Shown here: one piece after another, positions 33,286-43,866 of the stretch
Layout: each line of letters opens with the position of its first letter
Position numbering within the stretch: the stretch's first letter is position 1
Assembly: GCA_003707065.3 (NCBI GenBank)
Contig: PPXM03000005.1
Span: forward strand, 662,501 to 726,500
Direction: 5' to 3'
Source: Trigonopsis variabilis
Lineage: Eukaryota > Ascomycota > Trigonopsidomycetes > Trigonopsidales > Trigonopsidaceae
DNA: 64,000 bases
Made by a program: the position numbers and the translations under genes
The notes under the pieces: model-generated
What the model saw: the letters and a program-made list of their open reading frames with translations, nothing else
Database searches by the model: none
What the model was told of the DNA's origin: nothing

Positions 33286-34908
33286 TCATGCTTCGGTTGA
33301 TTCGTTCTGTTCCTCGTTTTGTTCCACTTTTCTTTTGGGTCCCGGTTTCTTCGGTCTCGAGGGCGATCCTGGATCTTTGGCTTCCTTAGCCGCCTCTTTG
33401 GCAGACTCTCTGGCCTTATGTGGAGAAGAGTCCTTGGTTTCCTTTGCAACTTTGGCCTTGCCCCGGCCTCCACTGCCTTTTTTGCGGCCTCGCTTAGACT
33501 CTTTGGCTCCACCAGAGCCAACCGGGTCTGCAACCAGCGGCCCGGAATAGACAAAGAAACCGTCGCTAGTCGCAACCGCAGCTTCCTCCCATGCCAATTC
33601 CGAGTCATCTATAAATGGGTCATTCAGATCATATGTACCTTTCCCTCGCTTCCTGCGCTCAACCGGGCGCCTCTTTTCTTCCTTTTCCTTGTCTTCCTCG
33701 TCATTCTCAGTTGCTGATTCTCCTTCGTCTTCATCCAGCGGCCCTCCTGTCCGGTCAGGGTGTAGCTTGTCGTAGCCATATTTCTCTGTGGCCATGCGGT
33801 CCAGATTCACCAATACGTTATTCCGGTCCTGCAACGGAACGTGGAGGCATATAGTGGGAGAGGAAGGTCCTGGCGCTTTGGTTTGAGGGAAAAGAAGGGG
33901 TTTATTTACCGGCTTGAGGGGTTTGGGTTGTCGTACTGCCTTCTCTTCGCCTTCTTTAGTCCCATTAAGTTTCCGACTCGATTCTTCGCTCGTTTCTTTA
34001 TCCTTTGACGTACACGTTTTCTTAGTGTCATCTTCGGGTACTATTGCTTCTGAGCCATCCGTGTTCAACTGAGATTTGGATGGTTTGTCAGATGTTTGTG
34101 GTTGTGGTTCCTTTTCCGAAGGCTTTTCCGTTCGCTTGCTTCTTGTCTTAGACAGCTTCCGCTTCATTGAAAGTCCGCCGGTCTCAGTTTCGGCAACTAG
34201 ATCTGCAGGCGGCTCCACAGCGACTTCCATCGCAGGTTCCTTTTCAAGCTCTTCTGAAGGTTTTAGGGCCACTTCGAGTGATTCTGGTACAAGCTCTTCA
34301 GAAGGTTTGGAGGCCACTTCGAGTGATTCTGGTACAAGCTCTTCGCTAGGCTTCAATGTCACATCAAGTGACTCTGGCACAAGTTGCTCGCTGGACTTGA
34401 GGGCGACATCGAGTGACTCTGGCACAAGTTGCTCACTGGACTTGAGGGCGACATCGAGTGACTCTGGCACAAGTTGCTCACTGGATTTAAGGGCGACATC
34501 GAGTGACTCTGGCACAAGTTCCCCTGATGGCTCGGAAACCACATCTAAAGACTCGGGAACAAGATCCTCAGACCCTTTTGAAGCCACTTCCATCGGAGGT
34601 TCAGTGATAAGCTGCTCTGAAGACCTGTGAGCAATCTCCATGGCTGGAGCTGGAACCAATTCTTCTGGAGGCTCGACTGTTAGCGATTCGGTTGGCTTCT
34701 GAGCAATTTCCAAGCACGGCTCAGTTACAATTTCCATTGGAGGTTCAGCCACCAGCTCTTTTGGCGGTTCCAGCGCAACATCCATGGGAGGCTCAGCAAC
34801 GATCTCCATTGGTGGTTCTGGCACAAGCTGTTCCGATTCTTCTGGGTTCTTTTCTATTATCGCCTCTATATCCGCCTTACCCGAACGTGCTTGCTTTGTC
34901 TCAGACAT
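33286..34908 (-). CDS. HPC2: HIRA complex subunit HPC2/ubinuclein with N-terminal repeats
   Basis: HPC2 is the ubinuclein-type subunit of the HIR histone H3-H4 chaperone, which deposits histones outside S phase and represses histone genes. The single exon from the ATG at 34908 gives 540 residues; an upstream frame to 35007 has no better start. The Hpc2-related domain near residue 420 is clear: TYDLNDPFIDDSELAWEE followed by DGFFVYSGPL. It precedes a basic, AT-rich-binding-like tail (KRGRKKGSGGRG). The N-terminal 240 residues are acidic repeats. An earlier type reads EPPMEIVA/EPPKELVA, and seven 15-residue units follow of the form SLDVALKSSEQLVPE. The repeats are a 45-bp minisatellite at DNA level. 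The H2A/H2B pair at 43 kb is a likely regulatory target (inference). Confidence 0.88.
   Translation of the reverse strand: MSETKQARSGKADIEAIIEKNPEESEQLVPEPPMEIVAEPPMDVALEPPKELVAEPPMEIVTEPCLEIAQKPTESLTVEPPEELVPAPAMEIAHRSSEQLITEPPMEVASKGSEDLVPESLDVVSEPSGELVPESLDVALKSSEQLVPESLDVALKSSEQLVPESLDVALKSSEQLVPESLDVTLKPSEELVPESLEVASKPSEELVPESLEVALKPSEELEKEPAMEVAVEPPADLVAETETGGLSMKRKLSKTRSKRTEKPSEKEPQPQTSDKPSKSQLNTDGSEAIVPEDDTKKTCTSKDKETSEESSRKLNGTKEGEEKAVRQPKPLKPVNKPLLFPQTKAPGPSSPTICLHVPLQDRNNVLVNLDRMATEKYGYDKLHPDRTGGPLDEDEGESATENDEEDKEKEEKRRPVERRKRGKGTYDLNDPFIDDSELAWEEAAVATSDGFFVYSGPLVADPVGSGGAKESKRGRKKGSGGRGKAKVAKETKDSSPHKARESAKEAAKEAKDPGSPSRPKKPGPKRKVEQNEEQNESTEA
34236..34550. repeat. 45-bp coding minisatellite in HPC2, about seven units
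   Basis: The unit, read on the plus strand, starts GAGTGACTCTGGCACAAGTT and repeats every 45 bp, encoding a 15-residue unit on the minus strand. Three central copies are nearly identical, which suggests recent slippage or unequal crossover. Flanking copies have diverged. Confidence 0.85.
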
Positions 34909-35155
34909 TGCTGTGATACATGGACAAAGTATAGTTTCTACTGGGACACGAGACGACCAACTGCCACCGCGCCAACCCATGGTGACCCTCCGCCCAAACG
35001 GTACCACGTAGATCTAGCTTCATATTCTATCACTGTTGTGCCTACAAATCTACTTTGGTTTCTTACTTCAGCAGCGAGTCAAGCCAGAGAGGCTAGAGTT
35101 TTCTTGCCTGGCAACACCATCTTGAAGCAACGGACCAGAACTGCGACAAACCGTC

Positions 35156-35541
35156 ATGGCATCTCGAACGAAGATATACGAGAAAATCATCCTCGAATTG
35201 GAACGATGGCCGAAAGACCACCTTCGACCGCATGCGAATTTCTCTCAAAAGGTCTCCGACCGCTTTGTTAAAGAACTCAAGTCAGGAAAGTTGAGTCTAT
35301 CAATAGACGAGGCTCGTGAGCAGCTCAACAGCCTCGAGAGGATCCTTGACAATAAAATCATTAAGCAGGTGAGTTTGTTTCCAGGAACATTTATAGCTAA
35401 TCCCAGTTACCTACAAGTGAGCGTGTCTACCACCCTTCCGACAAACCCAATTACTACAATGCTATACGGCAAGAGTTGGATCCTAATTTCAAGATGAATC
35501 CGGTGGTCGCATTCTTTAAGCGGCATTTTCGATGGGAGTGA
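35156..35541 (+). CDS. UQCC2/Cbp6-like complex III assembly factor
   Basis: Exon 1 is 35156-35368 (71 codons), the intron is 35369-35406 (38 nt) and exon 2 is 35407-35541, giving 115 residues. The sequence starts MASRTKIYEKIILELERWPKD and LRPHANFSQKVSDRF, the pattern of UQCC2/Cbp6 proteins (short N-terminus, E-W-P-x-D, then a helical body). It continues with a LERILDNKIIKQLP helix and VYHPSDKPNYYNAIRQEL. Cbp6, with Cbp3, binds newly made cytochrome b at the mitochondrial ribosome tunnel. Size and layout fit, but similarity is judged by eye and the family is poorly conserved. It is divergent from HPC2 over 247 bp. Confidence 0.55.
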
Positions 35542-35686
35542 TTATGATTTCTTATTGTACATATATATAGTGTCATACCTTGTCCATTTTCTCAAGCAGC
35601 TTGTTTGCAAGGTCGGTTCCTTTGTGCTCTCACTGCAGATGTAGTAATGCTATGATTGCGAGTTGGTAGAGACTCCCAAGTTGCCG

Positions 35687-36802
35687 CTAAATTGCTTCCT
35701 TGATTTTCACTCGTCCACCACCTTGCTTCCACAACCATAGTGCCTCTATGGCATAGGTGCGTACCGCAAGATGACGTGTTTTCTTTTCATCGGCCGAGTC
35801 CTGGATTATAGGGAGGATTCCAAGCGATTCAAACATATCCCAGACCGACTGGCCAATCTCAGGACCATAGTCGTTTACGTTGCGGCCCACTCTATACAGC
35901 ATCCTTCCCAGCGTCCGTATGGCCAGACAGCGCTGGCCAGGAACAACAGACCGGCAGAGATGAGCCAGTTCGGGAACAGTGTAGCCTGCAGCTGATGGCG
36001 CATCGGCATGATGATGCAGACCCACGTTCGTAGGGAGAGTTCTTGAGGTTCTAGGAGGAATTACTTCGCCGTAGAATCCAAACCGAATCTCAGTCGGATC
36101 AAGAGAGTCTGCGTCGACGGGATAGGCCAGCTTATCTTCTTTGTCGGTCACGGGCTGCATCCAAGCCATCTTGGCTGGGTCATTGGGGAGATCAGGAAAG
36201 TATTTCTCTTTCAAAAGCTCAAAAAATTGGGGGTCATTAGGGTCAATATCTCCAGCCGGGAGATGAGGAAAATGTACAGTGTTGGTGTTTGCATTCTCTT
36301 GGTCCAGATCCACTTTCACCTCGGGAGCCCTTAACGGTGTGCCTTGGCGAGATATTCCGTCTCGAACAGGCTCAGTTACCTGGACGGTCTCTAAATGCTC
36401 CCGTTTATCGGTCGCTTTCGCCGTGGGCTCCTCTATTGCCTGGGGCTTCTGCTCTGCTTGAAGAGCACCTGATCTCTCACGCACCCCCAAAGCTTCCGAT
36501 ACATTCTCATCGTTCAAATGCGCCTTTGCAAGTATCTTTCTCAGTGATTCGATATCTTTGGACTGTAGCAACTCCAACCTTTCTCTTTCTAGCTCTTCAG
36601 GATCAAGTTGTGCCAGTCGCTGAAGATTCTCTTGATGGATCTTGTCCCTTTCAGAGACAGATGGTGGCGCTCGAGGAGACTGCTTAGTTGCATCTCGTCT
36701 AATACGAGTTCTCCATGCAGAAGCACGGCGAGTAGGCTGCGGTTCAGGCGGCTTTGGAGGCTCCTTCACCGGCCGCTCTTTGATCTCACCGAGTAGGTCC
36801 AT
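35687..36802 (-). CDS. RBA50: RNA polymerase II-associated protein RPAP1/RBA50
   Basis: RPAP1-type proteins assist assembly and nuclear import of RNA polymerase II. The single exon from the ATG at 36802 gives 371 residues, close to the short fungal form rather than the 1400-residue animal form. The RPAP1 N-terminal motif is IHQENLQRLAQLDPEELERE followed by LLQSKDIESLRKILAK. The C-terminal domain begins RFGFYGEVIPP and has NVGLHHHADAPSAAGYTVPEL, then SVVPGQRCLAIRTLGRML (two blocks). A 16-codon in-frame extension upstream has no homologous look, so I prefer the later Met. Confidence 0.88.
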   Translation of the reverse strand: MDLLGEIKERPVKEPPKPPEPQPTRRASAWRTRIRRDATKQSPRAPPSVSERDKIHQENLQRLAQLDPEELERERLELLQSKDIESLRKILAKAHLNDENVSEALGVRERSGALQAEQKPQAIEEPTAKATDKREHLETVQVTEPVRDGISRQGTPLRAPEVKVDLDQENANTNTVHFPHLPAGDIDPNDPQFFELLKEKYFPDLPNDPAKMAWMQPVTDKEDKLAYPVDADSLDPTEIRFGFYGEVIPPRTSRTLPTNVGLHHHADAPSAAGYTVPELAHLCRSVVPGQRCLAIRTLGRMLYRVGRNVNDYGPEIGQSVWDMFESLGILPIIQDSADEKKTRHLAVRTYAIEALWLWKQGGGRVKIKEAI

Positions 36803-37826
36803 GGTTGGGAGTTTTGGTGACAGGTGCCCAAGACTAAATCGCAAGTACAACCACGACTAAGGCTTCCAGCGGTAATTGACAAGTAGCGTTAAATACTGTA
36901 ATTAGTATGAATACGGAACGGATCGTTTCCTGTTAATGGTCTAACCTTGATTACATGTCTCTGTTCATATGACAGGATCGTGCCATGGCTCTATTAGCGT
37001 CGTCGAAGGAGACGGATGATTCGCTATGATAGTCAGCTCAGACCAGTCAAAAACTGCAAAAGCGTAGAGTACAAAGAAATCAGACGTATCGTAGGTTGTC
37101 CTAATTTGGAAATCACATATAAGTGGTCTTAGGCTTATCTGGTCGACGAGGTGGCTCTACGGAGGAAATACATGATTTGGAGGACCGCCTGGATCAAGAA
37201 AACTCCAGCGTCGCTTACGAACTCGACGCTGGGTTGCCTCAGTAGGACCTTCCGTCTCCTGTCGCTGAAATCAAAGGTGTGACTGATCCAACGTCGACAT
37301 TAGGCAAGTTACCCCAGATAATGGGACTCTTATCATTATAAGAATGTTCTTCCCTGGTGTCTTCTAGGACTTTTGGCTTAGTTGATTGTCACTGTGATTC
37401 TATTCGCTGCCATCCAAGCCATTCTAGCAATATCAAGCATTTCCCATTCGCCAGCCCAGATATGCTCCATTATCCATGATTCCTAAGCAGATTCCCAAAA
37501 GGGTCACGTGGCACACAAAGCCCACTCTTTATTGGCAAAGAGTTGTCCCTTACGATTGGTTTCATAGTATGATGATGCATGAAAATCGTCGCATTCAGGA
37601 GAATGTAAAACGTCAAGCCGTAGCATGGTCCAGTTACAGCACAAAGGCTTTATAGCTCCAAATCGTTGCGTGGGCATGCGGCGATCACGACTTACCCTGC
37701 TGGATTTGTCTTGTTATTGGTTGCTTGGCGGCGTTGCGCCCCTAGAGCAGCCGAGCTCAGGACGCTTTGGTGGTGACGAATACGGGAACTACTTGTCACC
37801 AAACACACACCCTTCTTCGGCGGCAC
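36803..37826. other. RBA50-BSD2 intergenic region with a broken coding-like stretch
   Basis: These 1024 bp hold no gene I can name. At about 37146-37420 one plus-strand frame has protein-like composition (TEEIHDLEDRLDQENSSVAY) but contains a stop and lacks plausible splice sites. A GTCACGTGGC element lies at 37503-37512, about 315 bp upstream of BSD2. Confidence 0.4.
37503..37512. promoter_or_regulatory. GTCACGTGGC E-box upstream of the BSD2-like gene
   Basis: This is a canonical palindromic CACGTG core with the GTC flank preferred by Cbf1-like factors. Target and factor are inference. Confidence 0.3.
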
Positions 37827-38811
37827 ATGTCGCGGTACGAGCCGGTAGGTTAGCTAGAAGATTGGTTCTAACGTCTTAAAGATTCCCGCTTCTGAGCATC
37901 ATGACGAGCACGAGGATGAATCCCAGCCTAGTCGTGAAGAGTCTCACCTGAGTGCGCAAGAAGCTCTACTAGAAGATTCCTTTGCTGGTCCCGATGACGA
38001 TTCGGACGACTCACGAGGGCACCCTTCTGTGCTCTTTGATGTCTCTGATGATAGAACAATCGTTGACGAGCCAAGCACCTCTCAGGAGCAGCCGAGCAGT
38101 CGAGCGCCTCGGTTTGGTCTGCTGACTGCGTTGGCCAACAAACTCAGCGTTCGCCGAGCGCAGGTCAAGTCCCATAGAAATGCTCGTAATCCTTCTACTG
38201 TGGATGCCGTTTTCGCCAATACGGTCGCCGATGCCGATCCTGATGATAAGCCGGCGGAGGAGACTTTGCCATCATACGAAGAAGCAGCAGCTGACGCAAC
38301 GCCTCCCTACTGGGACACTGTTATCACTGCTCCTGGGCTGGCGTACGACGAGATTTATATCGATGGCTTACCTGTCGGCAACATCTTCAACTTCCTCTGG
38401 AATATGCTCATTTCGATTTCCTTTCAGTACGTTGGTTTCCTCCTCACCTATCTTCTTCATACTACCTATGCTGCTAAGAATGGAGCCCAGGCTGGCCTTG
38501 GCATCACTCTCATCCAATACTCGTTCCTCTACCGCTCCGAAGATTCCTCAGATGATGTCCAAGGCAGTCTGCCATCAGATTCAAACGGTTACGATGTCGA
38601 AGGCTCCGATGGGTATACTACTGGAACCATTTTCACCAACGTCGACTGGGTCGCTTACGTCATGATGGCCGTAGGGTGGTTCCTGGTGGTCCGGTCGGTT
38701 GCAAACTATCTCCGGGCCAGGAGACTGGTTACGCTAGCCATGGAGACGCCCGCGGTGGTTGAGACTGAAGCTGAGGCCGCTCAATCTCCTCAGGGAGCAG
38801 AGAATGTTTAG
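37827..38811 (+). CDS. BSD2/NDFIP-like membrane adaptor of the Rsp5 ubiquitin ligase
   Basis: Exon 1 is 37827-37844 (MSRYEP), the intron is 37845-37881 (37 nt, TTCTAAC branch), and exon 2 is 37882-38811, giving 315 residues. After an acidic, disordered N-terminus come two PY-type motifs, LPSYEEA and TPPYWDT, which would bind WW domains of the ligase. The signature TAPGLAYDEIYIDGLPVGN follows. Then there are three hydrophobic segments: FNFLWNMLISISFQYVGFLL, then AQAGLGITLIQYSFL, then VAYVMMAVGWFLVVRSV. The layout matches the DUF2370 family, which sorts proteins such as metal transporters to the vacuole. The 6-codon first exon explains why the start is easy to miss. Confidence 0.84.
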
Positions 38812-39046
38812 GAATAATGTTGTTTTCTTTTTTAGGAGGCATGGCGTGGGTCCTTGTGATGGATACATAGTTTTATTGATCAGAGATTGTCTAATGACAT
38901 GCACTTTGCTACGTAACATACTTTGTAGTTAATCCGAGTAAATAGTTGTACAGAAACCGGTCTCTTGAGCAGAGACAAAGATGATGAAATGTTGAGAATT
39001 AGATAGTTTTCTGGGAAATCATGCACAAAAAAGATGGCCTGTGAGC

Positions 39047-40017
39047 CTATAGAGCCGACATTGTGTTATCGTGCTCGATTCCAGGAATCACAGTACTGAT
39101 GAATTTGAGAAAGACGACAAGGTATTGATCCACGCGGATGATATCTCCATCATCCGCCTCCACCTCTTCCCATTCATCGGCAATGGCCATTCTTGCCACA
39201 CCATCGGCCACTGAATCCAGAGCTGACCCTGATGATGGTTGAGGCTCACCAGATTTGCTCTGGGCCAGGCGTTTGGCTCTCGACTCGGCGAGCTCGAGCA
39301 TCACTTTCATGACGTTTGCATGGCGGCACGGATGGATGGACACCACGGTGAGATTTTCTGCAAAGGGGGCCTGTTCGATTGTAGCCGTTTTATCTTTGTA
39401 TTCTGGTACTATATCATCAAACATTTGAGCTGGCGTCAACGGAGACCCGTCTTCGTCGAATCCTGAAAGGTACATCTTGGGCACTCGATAAGATGTCGAA
39501 TAGGCAATATAGAGATTGTATGTACGGCTAGGTCGACGGATAGAGACGTCCTGATCGTCGTCGTCGCTTTCCAGCTCAGAGTCGATATCGGCCACTTCGG
39601 CTGGCTCCTTCGCCATTTGCTGGTTTTGCTGGTTCTCTGCTACCCCTGTAGTTGTCCATCCTTCTCCTCCGTCGTCTGGAATTGTAGAATCAAACCCCAA
39701 CAGCTCCTCCAATGCAGGATCAGGAGCAGCATTGACTCGAGCATACGAAGGCACGTGTCTGGTGACAAGCACCTGCTTATCAGGAGGCAAGAAGTCTCTC
39801 TGCTTAGATTTAGGAACCGCCAGCCTGTTCTAGTTAGCTTCCTTCGCTTGTCGCGAGTGACTCACCATGACCATGACGGGAATTTATAGGCCAGATAATC
39901 TCCTGCCAGGACAAATTCTTCTGGTGTGATCTCTCCTGTTTCCCTATATGTCGATTTATGGCTTATAGGAGTTAGATATTCTCTCCACGAGGACCACGTC
40001 GATTGTAGGCGAAGCAT
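39047..40017 (-). CDS. ATG3: Autophagy E2-like conjugating enzyme ATG3
   Basis: ATG3 receives ATG8 from ATG7 and transfers it to phosphatidylethanolamine. Exon 1 is 39866-40017, the intron is 39825-39865 (41 nt) and exon 2 is 39047-39824, giving 309 residues. The N-terminus, [17 protein letters not shown], is the amphipathic membrane-curvature-sensing helix of the family. It is followed by [18 protein letters not shown] and the WSW/LP-DKQ region. The flexible acidic loop is in place. The catalytic Cys is in [11 protein letters not shown], and the fold continues with [20 protein letters not shown] before it. Another ATG lies 55 bp upstream (40072) in a different frame and overlaps this start. 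Confidence 0.96.
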
Positions 40018-40826
40018 AACTGGTGGGAGTTTGGCGTTGGGACTTTGTAGTTGCCACGCCTTTGTCTGCCATTATGGTATCTTGATCTTACACGTCAACT
40101 TCTACCGGGGCGTCTAGTCTTTACTCACGCAATCTCTTATCGATCCTTGTGGTCTCGTGTTTCTAACGGGATTGTCTTGGGATAATTTTACTCTTGTTGG
40201 TACAGACGCCTTGTCTCGTGTTTTACTCTTGCCATCTCGTTGGTGTGCGGGTCGTATACCCGTAGATGTAGGCACATCGAATTGTGAGTTTTGTCTTATT
40301 AGTCACAGGTTCATCGTAGTTCTGACTTTGTGGAACCCAATCATGTTTTGGTTGTGCCCTGTGTGATTTATTTGCTATAATTTGAGACATGATTACCAAC
40401 CCCGGTCCCAGGCAATCATCCAACAGTCAACCATCCACCAAAGAGGTCATTCCTTATGTGAAAAGGTTCTAAGTCAACATAATAACAAAAATGGAAATCA
40501 CTGCCTAAAAGTTGCTCACAAGTTTCAAGCACGCTTACACACTTGGGCTACAATAGAAGCAACTTCCAATCGAGTATACTCCCATCTATAGTCTCAGTAT
40601 AAACAAGGCCGATAATTGAAACATATGACGCAGTAACAATAAATAATAAATTAATCACAAGGAACCAGTTACTATCCATGGTCACGAGTCGTATGCCACA
40701 TTAGCGTATATCTCACTCGCCCGTGTTGGGAGCGTGCTGCCGTCGTCGACCTAGGTGCCTTTTCCGTTGTCATCGATCGCATCTCTCTGCCAGAGTCACC
40801 AATCTCGCCGGCTTTTGTGATAATCA
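40018..40826. other. Divergent ATG3-LRO1 intergenic region
   Basis: These 809 bp contain only short, unconvincing frames. The part next to ATG3 holds an out-of-frame upstream ATG at 40072. No RNA gene was recognised. Confidence 0.5.
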
Positions 40827-42786
40827 ATGGCCCCAAGGAGGAGGAAAGCCAAGAAAAGCGACGAAGATGAAACAAAGAAAGGGCCAGTAAAGGTGGAACC
40901 GGCGAAGGAAGGCGGGGAGCAGCATGAGCCAGAGGACCAGCATCATCACGCAAAGAAAAGACACCACAAGCACAGGAAGCACTGGAGACAGTCCAAGAGG
41001 GTATTTTTCAGTAAGTGATAGCCAGATAAATGGGTACTAATTATCAGCTCTGGGGGCTTTAATAGGACTGTTCCTGGCGTACTACGTGGTCAATACACCG
41101 GATCTTAGCTTGTCTGCCATACAAGAAGCATTGACGAGTCTAGACCTCGATAGTTTAGCCGAGACACTAGATGACTTCCGAGGAAAGTTACCAGTGGGTA
41201 TCATTAAAGAAGCCAACGATATCTCGAGAAAAGATAAGGATTTGGTTAGAACTGGGGCGTTTGAAGTAGGCCATGCACTTCAGAGACAAGGGTTAACTGC
41301 TGATTTCCCCGTCATTATGGTTCCCGGTGTCATCTCTACCGGGCTGGAATCATGGTCAGCCGATATCTCCGCCAACTGCTCGGGAGAGCCGTACTTTAGG
41401 AAACGTCTCTGGGGTGGCTGGCACATGATCCGTACGATGCTTCTAGACAAGGCATGCTGGCTTCAGAGGATTATGCTAGATCCCAAAACCGGCCTCGATC
41501 CCCCCAACTCAAGGGTAAGAGCTGCGATTGGATTTGAGGCTGCAGACTATTTCATGTGGGGTTATTGGATCTGGTCAAAGATCGTGGAAAATCTAAGTGT
41601 GTTGTCGTACGAGCCAAATAACATGCTGTCTGCGTCCTACGACTGGCGGCTGGCTTACAGTGACATGGAGTATCGAGATGAATATTTCTCGTCACTCAAG
41701 GAGTGGATCGAACGAAAGAAACGGACGAAGGGTAAAAAGTCAGTCGTCGCTGGTCACTCGATGGGCTCACAAGTTGTTTTCTGGTTCCTTCAGTGGGCAG
41801 AAGCCGAAGGGCATGGTAACGGAGGACCAAACTGGGTCAATGACCACATTGAGGCATTTATAGACATAAGCGGCTGCCTACTTGGCACTCCCAAGGCCAT
41901 CGTGGCCCTGTTATCTGGCGAAATGAGAGATACAGTGGACTTGAACGCTCTGGCTGTCTATGGACTTGAAAAGTTCTTCAGTAGGGCCGAGCGGGCATTG
42001 ATGCTCCGGTCTTTCCCTGGAATCACATCCATGCTTCCCAAGGGAGGTGACCGCATCTGGGGAGACTTGAACGGCGCTCCCGATGACCAGGCCAACCAGA
42101 ATGTCACCTTTGGTAGATTCATCAAGTTTTCCAATGAGATTTCGACGCTGTCAGCGCACGATCTCACCATGGACGAGAGTATCCAGTTTCTATTGGAACA
42201 GACTCCTGACTGGTTTGTCAATAAGACCTTGGCCCATAACTCGTGGGGGGTAGCACGCACAAAGAAAGAGCTTGAAAATAATCGCAAGGACCCAAGGAAA
42301 TGGATAAATCCGCTGGAGGTCCCACTTCCAAATGCGCCCGATCTAAAAATCTTCTCTTTCTACGGTGTTGGAAAACCTACTGAAAGGTCTTATACCTACC
42401 AGGAAGAAGTCGATAAGAACTTGGTCCACTTGAATGTCACCATCGACCAGGGTGCTCCCAACCCAGTGGGCATGGCCGAAGGCGACGGGACAATTAGCCT
42501 AATTACTCATTCAGTCGTTCACATGTGGAGAGACAAGCGATTCAAGGCCTTGAACCCAGCGGGCTGCAACGTGACAGTCGTTGAAATGCTTCATGAGCCC
42601 GACCGTTTTGATCCTCGAGGCGGCCCTCGTACTGCGGAACACGTGGATATCCTTGGTCGTTACGAACTAAACGAGCTTATTCTCAGAGTGGCGGCTGGAA
42701 AAGCGGGATCTATCCAAGACAGAGTGATCTCTAATATTTCTACCTACATTGAACGGATGGATTTGGATGGGTTCTTGGGAACATAG
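40827..42786 (+). CDS. LRO1: Phospholipid:diacylglycerol acyltransferase
   Basis: PDAT makes triacylglycerol by moving an acyl chain from a phospholipid to diacylglycerol in the ER and nuclear membrane. Exon 1 is 40827-41010, the intron is 41011-41047 (37 nt, TACTAAT branch) and exon 2 is 41048-42786, giving 640 residues. A His/Lys-rich cytosolic tail is followed by one membrane helix (TLGALIGLFLAYYVV), placing the catalytic part in the lumen. The LCAT-type core has VPGVISTGLESW (oxyanion region), GHSMGSQVV with the nucleophile Ser near residue 299, the salt-bridge DWRLAY region, and the C-terminal Asp/His region (GDGTISLITHS and EHVDILGRYE). All expected catalytic blocks are intact. Confidence 0.96.
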
Positions 42787-43091
42787 AGCTATTGTGACTA
42801 TATTCATTTATTAATCAGCGCAGACAATTGCCAGACACGTATAGATATGAGTGGCAAGTAGAGGCAATCTACATGCGACGACAGGTGACAGTGGTGGACG
42901 TGCCGATCAATGGACACCAGAACGGCTGGGCAACTTGATTGGACCTATACATTTGTTTACAGCTTACAGACAGAAGGAATAAATACCAACAAAACAATCT
43001 TAACGTAATATACAATACGGTCTAGCCAATAGACGACTAAGATCTAGACCAACCCATACATTAAACCCAATCAATTGACCCCGTTCCATGT
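42787..43091. other. Convergent 3' region between LRO1 and H2B
   Basis: These 305 bp are AT-rich and hold two 3' ends. No gene was recognised. I did not find a metazoan-type histone stem-loop after H2B, as expected for a fungus with polyadenylated histone mRNA. Confidence 0.5.
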
Positions 43092-43561
43092 TTACTCTTC
43101 TTCAGCAGCAGAGTACTTGGTGACAGCCTTAGTACCCTCAGTGTTGGCATGACCAGCCAACTCACCGGGAAGAGTCAAACGGACGGCAGTTTGGATTTCA
43201 CGAGAAGAGATGGTAGACTTCTTGTTGTAGGCAGCGAGTTTAGAAGCTTCAGTGGCAATTCGCTCAAAGATATCTTGGACGAAAGAGTTCATGATGGACA
43301 TGGCCTTAGAAGAGATACCAGTATCGGGGTGGACTTGTCGAAGAACTAAAGCGGTTAGCATATACTTGTATCGAGTCGCGTTTAGACGCGTCAATCAACC
43401 TTACCTTTTCGAATATAGATGGAGTAAGTCTTATGACGGGACTTGGAGCGCTTCTTCTTCTCTCCAGTGGAGGTAGTCTTCTTGGAGGCTTCCTTCTTTT
43501 CGGGAGCTTTTCCGGCGGGGGCCTTGCCGGCAGGCTTCTTCTCAGCGACTTTAGGTGCCAT
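43092..43561 (-). CDS. HTB1: Histone H2B
   Basis: Exon 1 is 43405-43561, the intron is 43346-43404 (59 nt) and exon 2 is 43092-43345, giving 136 residues. The N-terminal tail is Lys/Ala/Pro-rich with a repeated PAGKAP. The histone fold is canonical: [70 protein letters not shown], then the helix with [11 protein letters not shown], which contains the ubiquitylated Lys. Only [15 protein letters not shown] is slightly altered. It is divergent from H2A over 305 bp. Compared with its H2A partner this protein is very conservative. Confidence 0.97.
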
Positions 43562-43866
43562 TTTATTAGTCAATTAAAAGTGATGGAAATATCTGAATTA
43601 GATCCGGGAGAAAACCTTCACACTGGAAAAAGACCAAAAGAAAAGTCCAAAGGTGGCGACGGACAAGGGTATTTATACTTTGGATGGCAACCGACAATCA
43701 GCATCACATGGGTAAATCTGAGACCAACTTACTGGATGGGGTGCTGATGCGGCGCGCAGAGCGAAATCTATATAAGGTCAACCCTCCCCCCGCCACTTGT
43801 TTCTGTTTGTGTTTTTGCAACCAGCAACCGCGTCAAGTTCAAAACAAACTACCTTTTTAATAAAAA
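43562..43866. promoter_or_regulatory. Shared divergent promoter of the H2B and H2A genes
   Basis: The 305-bp segment has a TATA element for each side: TATAAATA on the minus strand at 43670-43677 for H2B, and TATATAAG at 43769-43776 for H2A. GCGAAA, a motif often found in fungal histone promoters, occurs just before the H2A TATA box (43761-43766). Coordinated S-phase expression, with HPC2/HIR repression, is what this layout usually means. Confidence 0.65.

Noticed and set aside
34076-34630. 184-codon plus-strand frame opposite HPC2
   Set aside because: Shadow of the 45-bp repeat; Ser/Thr-rich with no family resemblance.
37146-37420. Protein-like plus-strand stretch with a SNARE-like feel
   Set aside because: A stop interrupts it, no convincing splice sites bridge it, and the match to any SNARE is too weak.
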